A stretch of DNA of 64,000 bases from Vallicoccus soli. GTDB taxonomy: Bacteria > Actinomycetota > Actinomycetes > Motilibacterales > Motilibacteraceae. The notes under the pieces are model-generated. The model saw only the letters and a program-made list of their open reading frames with translations. It ran no database searches and was not told where the DNA came from. Below, piece after piece: positions 1 to 7,623 of the stretch; position 1 is the stretch's first letter; every line of letters starts with the position of its first letter. The stretch spans positions 1 to 64,000 of the forward strand of contig NZ_QZEZ01000008.1 in assembly GCF_003594885.1 (NCBI RefSeq), given 5' to 3'. The position numbers and the translations under genes were made by a program.

Positions 1-64
1 TTCGACACCCATCACTTCGCCCGGAGGTCCTCCCTCACGTCAACAACGTCCGTGGGCACTACAG

Positions 65-343
65 CTAGTCCCGTTGCATCCTGACGGGTTCGCCTACGTG
101 GTCCGAGCGCCCGCAGCAGTGCTCCCACTCCCGCGGCCGGAAGATGATGGGCTTCTGGCAGATGGCGCACATGCTCTTCAGCGGCCGCTTGCGGTCAATT
201 ACGACCCGTAGCAACCACGCGGAGAACTTTTTCCATTCCACTTCCTCGGCAGGCTCGCGCGGCTCCTCTGCTCGGTATTCGTGCTGCACCGCGCGCAGGA
301 CCATGGACAGACTCGGCTTGTACTCAGGCACGGCCCGCTCCAC
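65..343 (-). CDS. Hypothetical small protein with Cys/His knuckle
   Basis: I do not recognise this 92-residue protein. The N-terminal half is charged and probably helical. The C-terminal half carries Cys59-x2-Cys62 and then His75-Cys76-Cys77 and His82, a spacing that could bind one zinc ion. The GTG start at 341-343 is preceded at 7 bases by AGGAG (minus strand, 351-355), which argues for a real gene. It lies in a stretch with clearly lower GC than the rest of the window, next to another small minus-strand gene, so it may be accessory DNA. No function can be assigned. Confidence 0.55.
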   Translation of the reverse strand: MERAVPEYKPSLSMVLRAVQHEYRAEEPREPAEEVEWKKFSAWLLRVVIDRKRPLKSMCAICQKPIIFRPREWEHCCGRSDHVGEPVRMQRD

Positions 344-531
344 TCTCGCACTCCTGAGCCACAGCAGGCAGGCTAGGGGCTCAACGGCGGCCGCAAGTCC
401 TCGGCGCGCAACCGATCAGTCAGCCCAATGCCGGCGCGGGATGCACTCAGGGAGGACGACCAGTCGTCAACGCCGGGGGCTGCTCGAAGTACCACGAGTG
501 GTGACCCGCCGCCCCGTCCCCGCACGATGGG

Positions 532-867
532 TCAGGCGTCGTCCTGTCCGTTGAACGTCACCTCGAGAAAGTCGTGAGGTGCTGTGATGATCCGCCTGAG
601 GGAGTTCACGTAGTCGGCCTTCGCGGCGCACCTCAGCCGCACTACCTCGCCCGGCGCCACAGAGACCAGGAAAGGCGCGCTGCGCGTCCAGTCGATACGC
701 ACTTGGACCTCATGGTCGCCCGTAGCCACGGGAAAGGACCTCTCCTCGCCCGCACGAATGCTGCCTGCTCTGGCCCCATCGACGTACACGCGATAAGCGC
801 GCATGACGCTGTTCGCCTCGTAGACGCGGAAGAGCCGGATCTCGGCAGCGGACTCCACGCGGCTCAC
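532..867 (-). CDS. Hypothetical small beta-rich protein
   Basis: Unrecognised 111-residue protein. Residues about 10-82 show alternating hydrophobic strands with turns (RAYRVYVDG, then GDHEVQVRIDW, then SVAPGEVVRL), like a small immunoglobulin-type or PEGA-like beta sandwich. The pattern resembles a family of short uncharacterised actinobacterial proteins that I know only by appearance. There is no signal peptide or membrane segment. The start used is GTG 865-867 because the first strand (residues 10-18) precedes the internal Met22. No good ribosome-binding site precedes it, so the start is uncertain. Confidence 0.5.
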   Translation of the reverse strand: MSRVESAAEIRLFRVYEANSVMRAYRVYVDGARAGSIRAGEERSFPVATGDHEVQVRIDWTRSAPFLVSVAPGEVVRLRCAAKADYVNSLRRIITAPHDFLEVTFNGQDDA

Positions 868-1239
868 GTCCTCGGGCTGGCTCGTCTTACGGCACGGCGC
901 CTACCGCCCAAGAGCCTAGTGCTGGGTGAAGGACAGACATATCTGCCGGACGGAGGCATCCGGTGACGTTGTGCGGCTGCATCGACTGCTGCAGCCACGC
1001 CCCTTTCGGCGCCCCGCCTGTGGACGCACCCGTGACACAAGGTTCGTGTCCTGGCGCGCACAGGCCCGCGCGTCCCGTAGACGAACCGCCGGCGGGAACC
1101 CTGCAGGTCAGAGGCTGCGTCCAGGCGTCGTCCCGGTAGACCGGTCCGGTGACGATCCCCACAGCGGCAGGGCTCACGGCACAACCGGCGCTGGTGCACG
1201 GGGCGTGGTGTCCGCCGCGGAAGCGGCAGCTCCTCCCGC
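868..1239. other. Gene-poor stretch
   Basis: About 370 bases between the two small hypothetical genes and the alkD-like gene. Open frames on both strands here are Arg/Pro/Ala-rich translations without ribosome-binding sites or recognisable motifs. I see no RNA gene and no transposon end. Base composition rises from the lower-GC left end to the very high GC of the rest of the window, so the edge of an accessory segment may lie here. Confidence 0.4.
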
Positions 1240-2013
1240 TCACCGACCCGTGAAGCGCGCACGCTGGGCCGGGAGCAGTTTCGCGGTGGCCGCGCGCAGC
1301 GCGGGACGCGGCATCCGGGCCGCGTGGGCGTCGAGGAACGCGGTGACCGCGTCGGGGTCGAGCCCGCCGGCGTGCTTGAGCAGCGTCCCGACGGCGAGGT
1401 GGACGAGCGGGTCGGGGTCGTCGGCGAGGGCGGCGGCCAGCGCGAGGACGTCGGCGAGGTCGGACCTGTCGCCGTACCGCACGAACCAGAGCGGGGCGGT
1501 GACGGCGGTGCGCCGCCGCAGCGGGTCGGCGGCGGCCGCGAGTTCGTGCAGCGGCGCGCGGGAGCGCCGGAGCAGGTGCCCGCCCACGACGCTGGGCGCC
1601 GCCCGGTCGACCATGTCCCAGGTGGTGATCCGGTCGTGGTGCCCCAGGTAGAGCCCGTACAGCCGCGCGCGCTCCGCCTCGGTCGCGCGACGAGCCCTGG
1701 CCCGGACGTCGAGGATGCAGAGCGCGCCCATGCGGACCTCGTACAGGTCGCTGGCGAACAGCCGCTCGACCTCCGCCAGCGGCATGGCCGCGTGCGACCG
1801 GGCGGTCTCGAACAGGTCGCGCATCCGGATGCCGCAGGTGTCGTCCCCGGGCCCGAGCCGCTTGCGGATCAGGGCGACCTCGGCGGGGGAGCAGCGCTCG
1901 CGCAGGGCGGCGACGAGCTCCTGCGCGGTCGGCGCCCCCGCGCCGGGCGCACGGTCCACGGTCCCCTCCTCGTCGGCCACGTCCTCAGGACCGCGCGGCC
2001 ACCCGCGGGTCAT
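1240..2013 (-). CDS. AlkD-like DNA alkylation repair HEAT-repeat protein
   Basis: A 257-residue all-helical protein of the AlkD superfamily, whose characterised members are DNA glycosylases acting on N3- and N7-alkylated purines using HEAT-like repeats. The family-typical segment TTWDMVDRAAPSVVG is visible near the middle, followed by repeated helices such as DPLVHLAVGTLLKHAG near the C-terminus. Length fits the family (about 220-260). I chose ATG 2011-2013, which follows AGGAGGTGAG at about 12 bases; an alternative GTG at 2029-2031 would add six residues. It is divergent from hisF, and the two control regions overlap within about 35 bases. The catalytic residues were not individually verified. 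Confidence 0.75.
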   Translation of the reverse strand: MTRGWPRGPEDVADEEGTVDRAPGAGAPTAQELVAALRERCSPAEVALIRKRLGPGDDTCGIRMRDLFETARSHAAMPLAEVERLFASDLYEVRMGALCILDVRARARRATEAERARLYGLYLGHHDRITTWDMVDRAAPSVVGGHLLRRSRAPLHELAAAADPLRRRTAVTAPLWFVRYGDRSDLADVLALAAALADDPDPLVHLAVGTLLKHAGGLDPDAVTAFLDAHAARMPRPALRAATAKLLPAQRARFTGR

Positions 2014-2035
2014 CGGTCGTGCCGTCCTCACCTCC

Positions 2036-2041
2036 TAGGCT
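2036..2041 (+). promoter_or_regulatory. -10 element of leaderless hisF promoter
   Basis: TAGGCT ends 6 bases before the hisF ATG, so transcription should begin at or next to the start codon. No ribosome-binding site precedes hisF. Confidence 0.6.
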
Positions 2042-2047
2042 GGGCGC

Positions 2048-2818
2048 ATGAGTGTCGCCGTCCGCGTGATCCCCTGCCTCGACGTCGACGCCGGCCGCGT
2101 CGTCAAGGGCGTCAACTTCCAGGACCTGCGCGACGCCGGCGACCCGGTGGAAATGGCCAAGGTGTACGACGCCGAGGGCGCCGACGAGCTGACGTTCCTC
2201 GACATCACCGCGTCCAGCGGCGACCGCGAGACGACGTACGAGGTGGTGTCCCGGACCGCGGAGCAGGTGTTCATCCCGCTGACCGTCGGCGGGGGCGTGC
2301 GCTCGGTCGCCGACGTGGACCGGCTGCTGCGCGCCGGGGCGGACAAGGTGGGCGTCAACACCGCCGCGGTCGCGCGCCCGGAGCTCGTCGCGGAGATCGC
2401 CGACCGCTTCGGCTCGCAGGTCCTCGTGCTGTCGGTCGACGCCCGCCGCTGCGCTCCCGGCACGACGACGGCCAGCGGGTACGAGGTCACGACGCACGGC
2501 GGCCGGCGCGGCACCGGCATCGACGCGGTGGAGTGGGCCGCGCGCGCCGAGGCGCTCGGCGCGGGCGAGGTCCTGCTGAACTCCATGGACGCGGACGGCA
2601 CCAAGGCCGGGTACGACGTCGAGATGGTCCGGGCGGTCCGCGAGGCCGTGCGCGTCCCGGTGGTCGCCAGCGGGGGCGCGGGCGCGCTCGAGCACTTCGC
2701 GCCGGCGGTCGACGCCGGCGCCGACGCGGTCCTCGCGGCAAGCGTGTTCCACTTCGGGCAGCTGCGCATCGGCGACGTCAAGCAGGCCCTCGCCGCGCAC
2801 GGCGCGCCGGTGCGCTGA
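2048..2818 (+). CDS. hisF: Imidazole glycerol phosphate synthase cyclase subunit HisF
   Basis: HisF (256 residues, full length) is the cyclase subunit of IGP synthase. It uses ammonia made by HisH to convert PRFAR into IGP and AICAR in histidine synthesis. The (beta-alpha)8 barrel starts with [20 protein letters not shown]; Asp11 in this strand and Asp in VLSVDARR are the two catalytic aspartates expected for the family. The phosphate-binding loops appear as TVGGGVRS and VASGGAGAL. The ATG at 2048 follows a -10 element directly, suggesting a leaderless transcript. hisH, hisA and hisB are not adjacent here, and hisI lies 9.7 kb downstream. Confidence 0.97.
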   Translation: MSVAVRVIPCLDVDAGRVVKGVNFQDLRDAGDPVEMAKVYDAEGADELTFLDITASSGDRETTYEVVSRTAEQVFIPLTVGGGVRSVADVDRLLRAGADKVGVNTAAVARPELVAEIADRFGSQVLVLSVDARRCAPGTTTASGYEVTTHGGRRGTGIDAVEWAARAEALGAGEVLLNSMDADGTKAGYDVEMVRAVREAVRVPVVASGGAGALEHFAPAVDAGADAVLAASVFHFGQLRIGDVKQALAAHGAPVR

Positions 2819-2964
2819 GGCGGCCCGCGCCCCGGGACCGTCGACACGGGGGCCCGGGGGCGGCATGATCCGGGGCAGCCGGTCGCCCTGCCCGGCCCGG
2901 CACGCCCGTGCCGCCCCGCCCTCCGGCGGGGCGGCCCCCTTCAGCGTGGAAGGTCCGGCTGCCC

Positions 2965-4344
2965 ATGACTGGCCCCCGCACGATGCCCCTCCGCCTCCTG
3001 GCGGTCGCCGCGACGGCGACCGCCCTCGTCGTCCCCGCCGGCGCCGCCGGCGCCGCCCCGCGCACGAACCCCGTCGTCCGCGCCGAGGTCGTCACCGAGG
3101 TCACCCCGCTCGGCTGGAAGGTGGTGGCGGTCGCCCTCGAGCACAGCCGCCGCCTCGACATCACCCGCGCCGCGACCGCGAGCGGCGCGTTCACCGTCAC
3201 CGCGACGGTCGGCGGCGAGACCGCCGAGCGCACCGTCACGGACGTCTACTCCAGCGACGAGCCCGCCGTGGACCGGCAGGGAGCGCGCGGCAGCGCCGGG
3301 CGCTGGCTCGTCCTGGAGCTCGACGAGGACGACGCGAACGCCGGCGCCCTCGTCTACGACGTCACCCGCGGCCAGAACGACCCCGTGCCGCTCGAGGGCG
3401 CGTACGCGGTCCGCCAGACCGAGCGGGTGGAGGACCCGCGCACCGGCACGGTCCTGCCCGCCTCGCCGTTCGTGGTCCGCAACCAGGGCGTCGTCAGCCC
3501 CGAGGTCGAGGACTTCACCGCGCTGACGTACACCGACTCCGCCGGCACGACCCTGCCGTTCCGCCTCTACCAGCCCGAGGCGTACCGCGAGGACCCCGAC
3601 GCGGACCGCGAGTACCCGCTCGTGGTGTTCCTGCACGGCGGCGGCGAGCGCGGCACGAACAACATCACCCAGATCACGGCCAACCGCGGCGCCGTCACCT
3701 TCACCGAGCCGGAGCGCCAGGCGGAGGACCCGGCGTTCGTGCTGGCGCCCCAGGTGCCGCCGGGCCGGGAGAACAGCTGGGTGAGCCCGCCGGTGCAGGC
3801 CGCGATGCTCGAGCTCGTCCAGCGCATCGCCCGTACGAGGCCCGTCGACCGCGACCGCCTCTACCTCACCGGCCTGTCCATGGGCGGGTACGGCAGCTTC
3901 GACGTGCTGCCCGAGCGCCCCGGCCTGTTCGCCGGCGCGCTCGTCATCGCCGGCGGGGGCAACGCCGAGCGGATGCGGCGCATCGTCGACGTGCCGCTGT
4001 GGATCACGCACTCCGTCGACGACCCCACGGTCGACTACACCGCCGGCTCGCTGGCCAACGTCCGGGCGCTGGAGCGGGCCGGCGCCGAGGTCGTGCGCGG
4101 CACCTGGCCGGGCGACCTCGACGAGCGGACCCGCGAGGCCGAGGCGCGGCGCCTGCTGCGCGTCGCCGACCGCCGGGGGAGCCACACCCTGTTCACGACC
4201 TTCGCCGCCGGCACGACGCCCGTGAGCCCGCACTGGTCGTGGGTGCCGACGTACGAGAACGACGTCATGGTCGACTGGCTGCTGGACCAGGACCGCTCCG
4301 AGCGCACCGCCCGGGCCGGTACGGCGCTCGTCGCGGCGCCCTGA
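2965..4344 (+). CDS. Secreted esterase / peptidase of the alpha/beta-hydrolase fold
   Basis: A 459-residue exported hydrolase. Residues 1-30 are a Sec signal peptide (MTGPRTMPLRLLAVAATATALVV then Ala-rich to a likely AGAAPR cleavage area). Residues about 40-170 form a beta-rich N-terminal domain, followed by an esterase domain with the oxyanion segment VVFLHGGGERGTNN and nucleophile elbow GLSMGGYG. Candidate Asp (HSVDDPTVDY) and His (PVSPHWSW) complete the triad. This matches the predicted-peptidase/PHB-depolymerase-like group (COG4099 type), usually extracellular carbohydrate or polyester esterases. The start at 2965 follows GGAAGG at 11 bases and begins exactly at the signal peptide; longer frames upstream lack one. 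Substrate unknown. Confidence 0.85.
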   Translation: MTGPRTMPLRLLAVAATATALVVPAGAAGAAPRTNPVVRAEVVTEVTPLGWKVVAVALEHSRRLDITRAATASGAFTVTATVGGETAERTVTDVYSSDEPAVDRQGARGSAGRWLVLELDEDDANAGALVYDVTRGQNDPVPLEGAYAVRQTERVEDPRTGTVLPASPFVVRNQGVVSPEVEDFTALTYTDSAGTTLPFRLYQPEAYREDPDADREYPLVVFLHGGGERGTNNITQITANRGAVTFTEPERQAEDPAFVLAPQVPPGRENSWVSPPVQAAMLELVQRIARTRPVDRDRLYLTGLSMGGYGSFDVLPERPGLFAGALVIAGGGNAERMRRIVDVPLWITHSVDDPTVDYTAGSLANVRALERAGAEVVRGTWPGDLDERTREAEARRLLRVADRRGSHTLFTTFAAGTTPVSPHWSWVPTYENDVMVDWLLDQDRSERTARAGTALVAAP

Positions 4345-4348
4345 GCGC

Positions 4349-4392
4349 GCGGCGGCCCGCCCCCGCTCCCGGCGAGGGGGACGGGCCGCCGC
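4349..4392 (+). terminator. Terminator after the esterase gene
   Basis: GC-rich inverted repeat: GCGGCGGCCCG plus CCCC on the left and GGGG plus CGGGCCGCCGC on the right, with one bulged A in the right arm. It starts right behind the esterase stop codon. There is no T-tract, as usual in high-GC actinomycetes. Confidence 0.65.
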
Positions 4393-4439
4393 AGTGGCGC
4401 CGCGGAACAGGCTGGGCCCGCGCCGACTTGGCCACGGGC

Positions 4440-5126
4440 ATGACGACGATCGGCTTCATCGGCAGCGGCAACATCGGCAGCACCCTCGCCCGCCTCGCGC
4501 TCGCGGCGGGCCACGAGGTGGTGCTCAGCAACAGCAGGGGCCCGGAGACCCTCACGGACCTCGTCGCGGACCTCGGCGACGCCGCGCGCGCCGGGACCGC
4601 CGAGGAGGCCGCGGCCGCCGGCGACCTCGTGGTGCTGACCGTGCCGCTGCGCGCCTACCGCGACGTCCCCGCCGCGCCGCTGGCGGGCAAGGTGGTCGTG
4701 GACACCTGCAACTACTACCCGGAGCGGGACGGCGCGTTCCCCGAGCTCGACGAGGAGTCGACGACCACCTCCGAGCTCGTGCAGGCGCACCTCGGGTCCG
4801 CGCGGGTCGTCAAGGCGTTCGGCAACATCTTCTTCCGCAACCTCGCCGAGCTCGGCCGTCCGAGCGGCAGCCCCGAGCGCAGCGCCCTGCCCGTCGCGGG
4901 CGACGACGCACCCGCCAAGGCCGACGCCGTCGCGTTCCTCGACGCCGTCGGCTACGACGCCGTCGACGTCGGCCCCCTCGCCGAGGGCTGGCGCTACCAG
5001 CGCGACACGCCCGCGTACGTGGCGCCGTACGCCGACACCGAGCGGGACATGGCCTCGCGGCAGGCGACGGCCCGGGACCTCGAGCCGCTGCTGGCGGCGG
5101 CGCAGCGCTACCGCGACATGGCCTGA
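4440..5126 (+). CDS. NADPH-dependent F420 reductase-like / NAD(P)-binding oxidoreductase
   Basis: A 228-residue Rossmann protein starting with the dinucleotide motif IGFIGSGNIGSTLARLALAAGH, then SNSRGPETL, where the NS-R pair after the second strand is typical of NADP(H)-binding F420 oxidoreductase-like proteins (Pfam F420_oxidored). VVDTCNYYPERDG and RVVKAFGNIFFRNL are hallmarks of this small reductase family, often annotated as NAD(P)-binding protein or predicted dinucleotide-binding enzyme. Whether it uses F420 or another acceptor cannot be told. It stands alone between a terminator and the convergent 68-residue gene. No clear ribosome-binding site precedes ATG 4440. Confidence 0.82.
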   Translation: MTTIGFIGSGNIGSTLARLALAAGHEVVLSNSRGPETLTDLVADLGDAARAGTAEEAAAAGDLVVLTVPLRAYRDVPAAPLAGKVVVDTCNYYPERDGAFPELDEESTTTSELVQAHLGSARVVKAFGNIFFRNLAELGRPSGSPERSALPVAGDDAPAKADAVAFLDAVGYDAVDVGPLAEGWRYQRDTPAYVAPYADTERDMASRQATARDLEPLLAAAQRYRDMA

Positions 5127-5139
5127 CGCGGGCGTCGGC

Positions 5140-5168
5140 GGCGCGCCCGGCTCAGCGCCGGGCGCGCC
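5140..5168. terminator. Bidirectional terminator between convergent genes
   Basis: Perfect 12-base inverted repeat GGCGCGCCCGGC / GCCGGGCGCGCC with loop TCAGC. The loop contains the stop codon of the minus-strand 68-residue gene, and the right arm lies inside its coding end. It can serve both the oxidoreductase gene (+) and the zwf unit (-). Confidence 0.65.
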
Positions 5169-5358
5169 AGCGGTCGGCGAGCGCGTCACCGGCGACGCCG
5201 ACGAGGAGCATCGCCACGGCGAAGAGCAGGCCGGCGACGAGGGCCGTCCCGGCGCCCTCGCCGTCGCCGAGCACCGGGGTGAGGGTCAGCAGGCCGTACG
5301 CGACCCCGGCGGCGACAGCGGAGCCGGCGTGCCGGCGCCACCGCCCGCCGGGCCTCAC
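5152..5358 (-). CDS. Small two-helix membrane protein coupled to zwf
   Basis: A 68-residue protein starting at GTG 5356-5358, whose GTG overlaps the TGA stop of zwf (GTGA), so the two are almost certainly translationally coupled. After a basic N-terminus it has two hydrophobic segments, about residues 11-27 (GSAVAAGVAYGLLTLTP) and 35-55 (ALVAGLLFAVAMLLVGVAG), with a basic C-terminus DRWRARR. Topology suggests both ends cytoplasmic. I do not recognise the family. It is missed by gene callers that require ATG or longer frames. Its frame stays open upstream through zwf, but that is a shadow translation. Confidence 0.6.
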   Translation of the reverse strand: MRPGGRWRRHAGSAVAAGVAYGLLTLTPVLGDGEGAGTALVAGLLFAVAMLLVGVAGDALADRWRARR

Positions 5359-6851
5359 CGCGTCCCGCGCCAGGTCCGCTCGAACGGCAGGCGCCAGGCG
5401 TGGGGCGCGATGAGCTGGTGGATCGCGTTCGGGCCCCACGAGCCGACGCCGTACGGCTTGACGGGCGGCGGGTCGGTGAGCAGCGGGATCGAACGCTCCC
5501 ACAGGCTCTCGATGCCCTCGGCCGTCGTGAAGAGCGTGTGGTCCCCGCGCATCGCGTCGAGGATGAGCCGCTCGTACGCCTCCAGCACGTCGCGCGCCCG
5601 GCTGGTGTCGTGCGTGGAGAACTGCATGGACAGCTTGTCCAGGCGCATCCCCGGCCCGGGGCGCTTGCCGTAGAACGACAGCGACACCTTGGTCTCGTCG
5701 GCGAGGTCGAAGGTCAGGTGGTCCGGGCCCTGCGTGCCGACGCCCGAGCCGGCCGGGAACATCGACTTCGGCGCCTCCTTGAAGGCGATCGAGATGATGC
5801 GCTGGCCCTCGGCCATCTTCTTCCCCGTGCGCAGGTAGAAGGGGACGCCGGCCCAGCGCCAGTTGTCGATGTGCGCCTTGAGCGCGATGAAGGTCTCGGT
5901 GTCGGACTCGCTGTCGACGCCCTTCTCCTCGCGGTAGCCGATGTACTGCCCGCGCACGACGTCCTCCGGGTCCACCGGCTGCAGCGACCGGAAGACCTTG
6001 TTCTTCTCCTCGCTGATCGCGCGCGGCTCCAGCGCCGTCGGCGGCTCCATGGCGACGAAGGCCATGATCTGGAACAGGTGGGTCACGACCATGTCCTTGT
6101 ACGCGCCCGTGGCCTCGTAGAAGCCCGCGCGCGCGTCGAGCCCCAGGGTCTCGGGCACGTCGATCTGCACGTGGTCGATGAAGTTGCGGTTCCAGATCGG
6201 CTCGAAGAGGCCGTTGGCGAAGCGGACGGCGAGGATGTTCTGCGCCGACTCCTTGCCGAGGAAGTGGTCGATCCGGAAGATCTGCTGCTCGTCGAAGACC
6301 GCGTGGACCTCGTCGTTGAGCTGGATCGCGCTCTTCAGGTCGGTGCCGAACGGCTTCTCCATGACGACCCGCGAGCGCTCGACGAGCTTCGCGTCGCGCA
6401 GCATCGTGATGACCGCGAGCGCCGCCTTGGGCGGGACGCTGAGGTAGTGCAGGCGCAGCACGTCCTCGCCGAGCTCGTCCTCCGCCTCCGCGACCGCGGC
6501 CGCGAGCGCCTCGGGCCCCGCGCTCTGCGGCACGTAGCGCAGCCGGCGGGCGAACCGCTGCCACTGCTCCTCGTCCAGGGTGCGGCTGCTGAACTCGGTC
6601 ACGGCCTGGTGGGCGAACTCGCGGAACTGCTCGCTCGTCATGTCCTCGAGGCTCGTGGCGACGACCTCGATGTCCGGCGTGAGCGACGACAGCGCCAGGT
6701 GGGTCAGCCCCGGCAGCAACTTGCGGCGGGACAGGTCGCCGGTGCCGCCGAAGAGGACGACCACGTGCGGGGCCAGCTGCTCGGGCTCGCGCACCGGGCG
6801 CACCTCGTACGGCGCGGGGTAGGCGATGCTCTGGGGTCGGGTAGCCACCAT
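5355..6851 (-). CDS. zwf: Glucose-6-phosphate 1-dehydrogenase
   Basis: G6PD (498 residues, normal length) oxidises glucose 6-phosphate to 6-phosphogluconolactone with NADP+, the entry to the oxidative pentose phosphate pathway. The nucleotide site is VVLFGGTGDLSRRKLLPGL (about residues 30-48). The substrate/catalytic signature RIDHFLGKESAQN with the active-site His is near residue 200, and FYLRTGKK is also present. The start is ATG 6849-6851, with a CACGAT -10-like hexamer 6 bases upstream, again leaderless-looking. In many actinomycetes zwf sits with tkt, tal and opcA; here it is away from them, and only a small membrane protein gene follows. Confidence 0.96.
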   Translation of the reverse strand: MVATRPQSIAYPAPYEVRPVREPEQLAPHVVVLFGGTGDLSRRKLLPGLTHLALSSLTPDIEVVATSLEDMTSEQFREFAHQAVTEFSSRTLDEEQWQRFARRLRYVPQSAGPEALAAAVAEAEDELGEDVLRLHYLSVPPKAALAVITMLRDAKLVERSRVVMEKPFGTDLKSAIQLNDEVHAVFDEQQIFRIDHFLGKESAQNILAVRFANGLFEPIWNRNFIDHVQIDVPETLGLDARAGFYEATGAYKDMVVTHLFQIMAFVAMEPPTALEPRAISEEKNKVFRSLQPVDPEDVVRGQYIGYREEKGVDSESDTETFIALKAHIDNWRWAGVPFYLRTGKKMAEGQRIISIAFKEAPKSMFPAGSGVGTQGPDHLTFDLADETKVSLSFYGKRPGPGMRLDKLSMQFSTHDTSRARDVLEAYERLILDAMRGDHTLFTTAEGIESLWERSIPLLTDPPPVKPYGVGSWGPNAIHQLIAPHAWRLPFERTWRGTR

Positions 6852-6857
6852 GGGCCG

Positions 6858-6863
6858 ATCGTG
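6858..6863 (-). promoter_or_regulatory. Possible -10 element of leaderless zwf promoter
   Basis: On the minus strand CACGAT is followed by 6 bases and the zwf ATG. The first base departs from TANNNT, so this is weaker than the others. Confidence 0.4.
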
Positions 6864-6914
6864 CCACCGCCGCGACGGCCCGTGCGCGTCGGCCCGCCGT
6901 GCCGCGGTGGCGCG

Positions 6915-7577
6915 TCAGAGCCCGACGCGCGCCCCGGCGAGGCGCTGCACGTCCTCCTCGGCGCCGTCGACCCGCACCCGCGCGGCCCGCCCGCGCCCGG
7001 TGGCGTGCAGGAGCAGCTCCGACGGCGGGCCCTCGACGAGCACGCAGCGCCCGGCGCGCCGGGCCACCACCTCGCCGAGCGGGCGGCCGGAGCCGGGCAG
7101 CGCCGCCCGCAGGACCACGCCCACGGGGGCGCGCCGGTAGGCGAGCGGGGCCTGGCGCCGCAGGGAGCCCCAGAGCTCCTCCTCGACGCGGCGGTCGAGC
7201 CCGCGCGGCTCCCAGCCGTCGGCGCCGCGGCGCACGTCCTCGTGGTGGACGTACATCTCCACGGTGTCGACGACCCGGGCGAGGGCGGGCAGCGACAGCG
7301 GCGACCAGGCCGGCGGACCCTGGCGCACCTGCCCGACGAGCTCCGGCCAGGGCAGCGCCGCCCGGCCGGCGCGCACCCGGTCGGTCCAGGGCGCGAGGGC
7401 CGGCAGCACGGCTCCGGGCGCGGCGTCCGGGCGGCGGTCGCGCACGACGAGGTGCGCGGCGAGGTCGCGGGTCGTCCAGCCCTCGCAGAGGGTGGGTGCG
7501 TCGGGTCCGATGCGGTCGAGGAGGTCGGCGAGGGCCGCGCGCTCGTCGGCCGCGACGTCGGGGCGGGTGCGCGTCAT
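6915..7577 (-). CDS. TIGR03085-type DinB/maleylpyruvate isomerase-family protein
   Basis: A 220-residue protein of the DinB-like four-helix family related to mycothiol-dependent maleylpyruvate isomerase. The N-terminal segment LCEGWTTRDLAAHLVVRDRRPDAAPG is the family signature (His in AAHL is a metal ligand in this fold), and VDTVEMYVHHEDVRR supplies the second His pair. The C-terminal half is the SCP2-like region seen in these proteins. The family is confined largely to mycothiol producers, but the reaction of this subgroup is unknown. I chose ATG 7575-7577 because a CAGGAT hexamer ends 7 bases upstream on the minus strand; the frame stays open further but lacks a better start. Confidence 0.78.
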   Translation of the reverse strand: MTRTRPDVAADERAALADLLDRIGPDAPTLCEGWTTRDLAAHLVVRDRRPDAAPGAVLPALAPWTDRVRAGRAALPWPELVGQVRQGPPAWSPLSLPALARVVDTVEMYVHHEDVRRGADGWEPRGLDRRVEEELWGSLRRQAPLAYRRAPVGVVLRAALPGSGRPLGEVVARRAGRCVLVEGPPSELLLHATGRGRAARVRVDGAEEDVQRLAGARVGL

Positions 7578-7584
7578 GGGGCCG

Positions 7585-7590
7585 ATCCTG
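7585..7590 (-). promoter_or_regulatory. -10 element, leaderless, for the TIGR03085-type gene
   Basis: Minus-strand CAGGAT followed by exactly 7 bases and ATG. It is the same arrangement as at hisI. Confidence 0.5.
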
Positions 7591-7623
7591 GCGCGCGGCG
7601 CCCGCGAGCGCGAGCCGCCGGGA

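Noticed and set aside
864-1262. Minus-strand frames in the left gap as genes
   Set aside because: Arg/Cys/Pro-rich translations without a ribosome-binding site or motif, overlapping the better-supported 532-867 gene.
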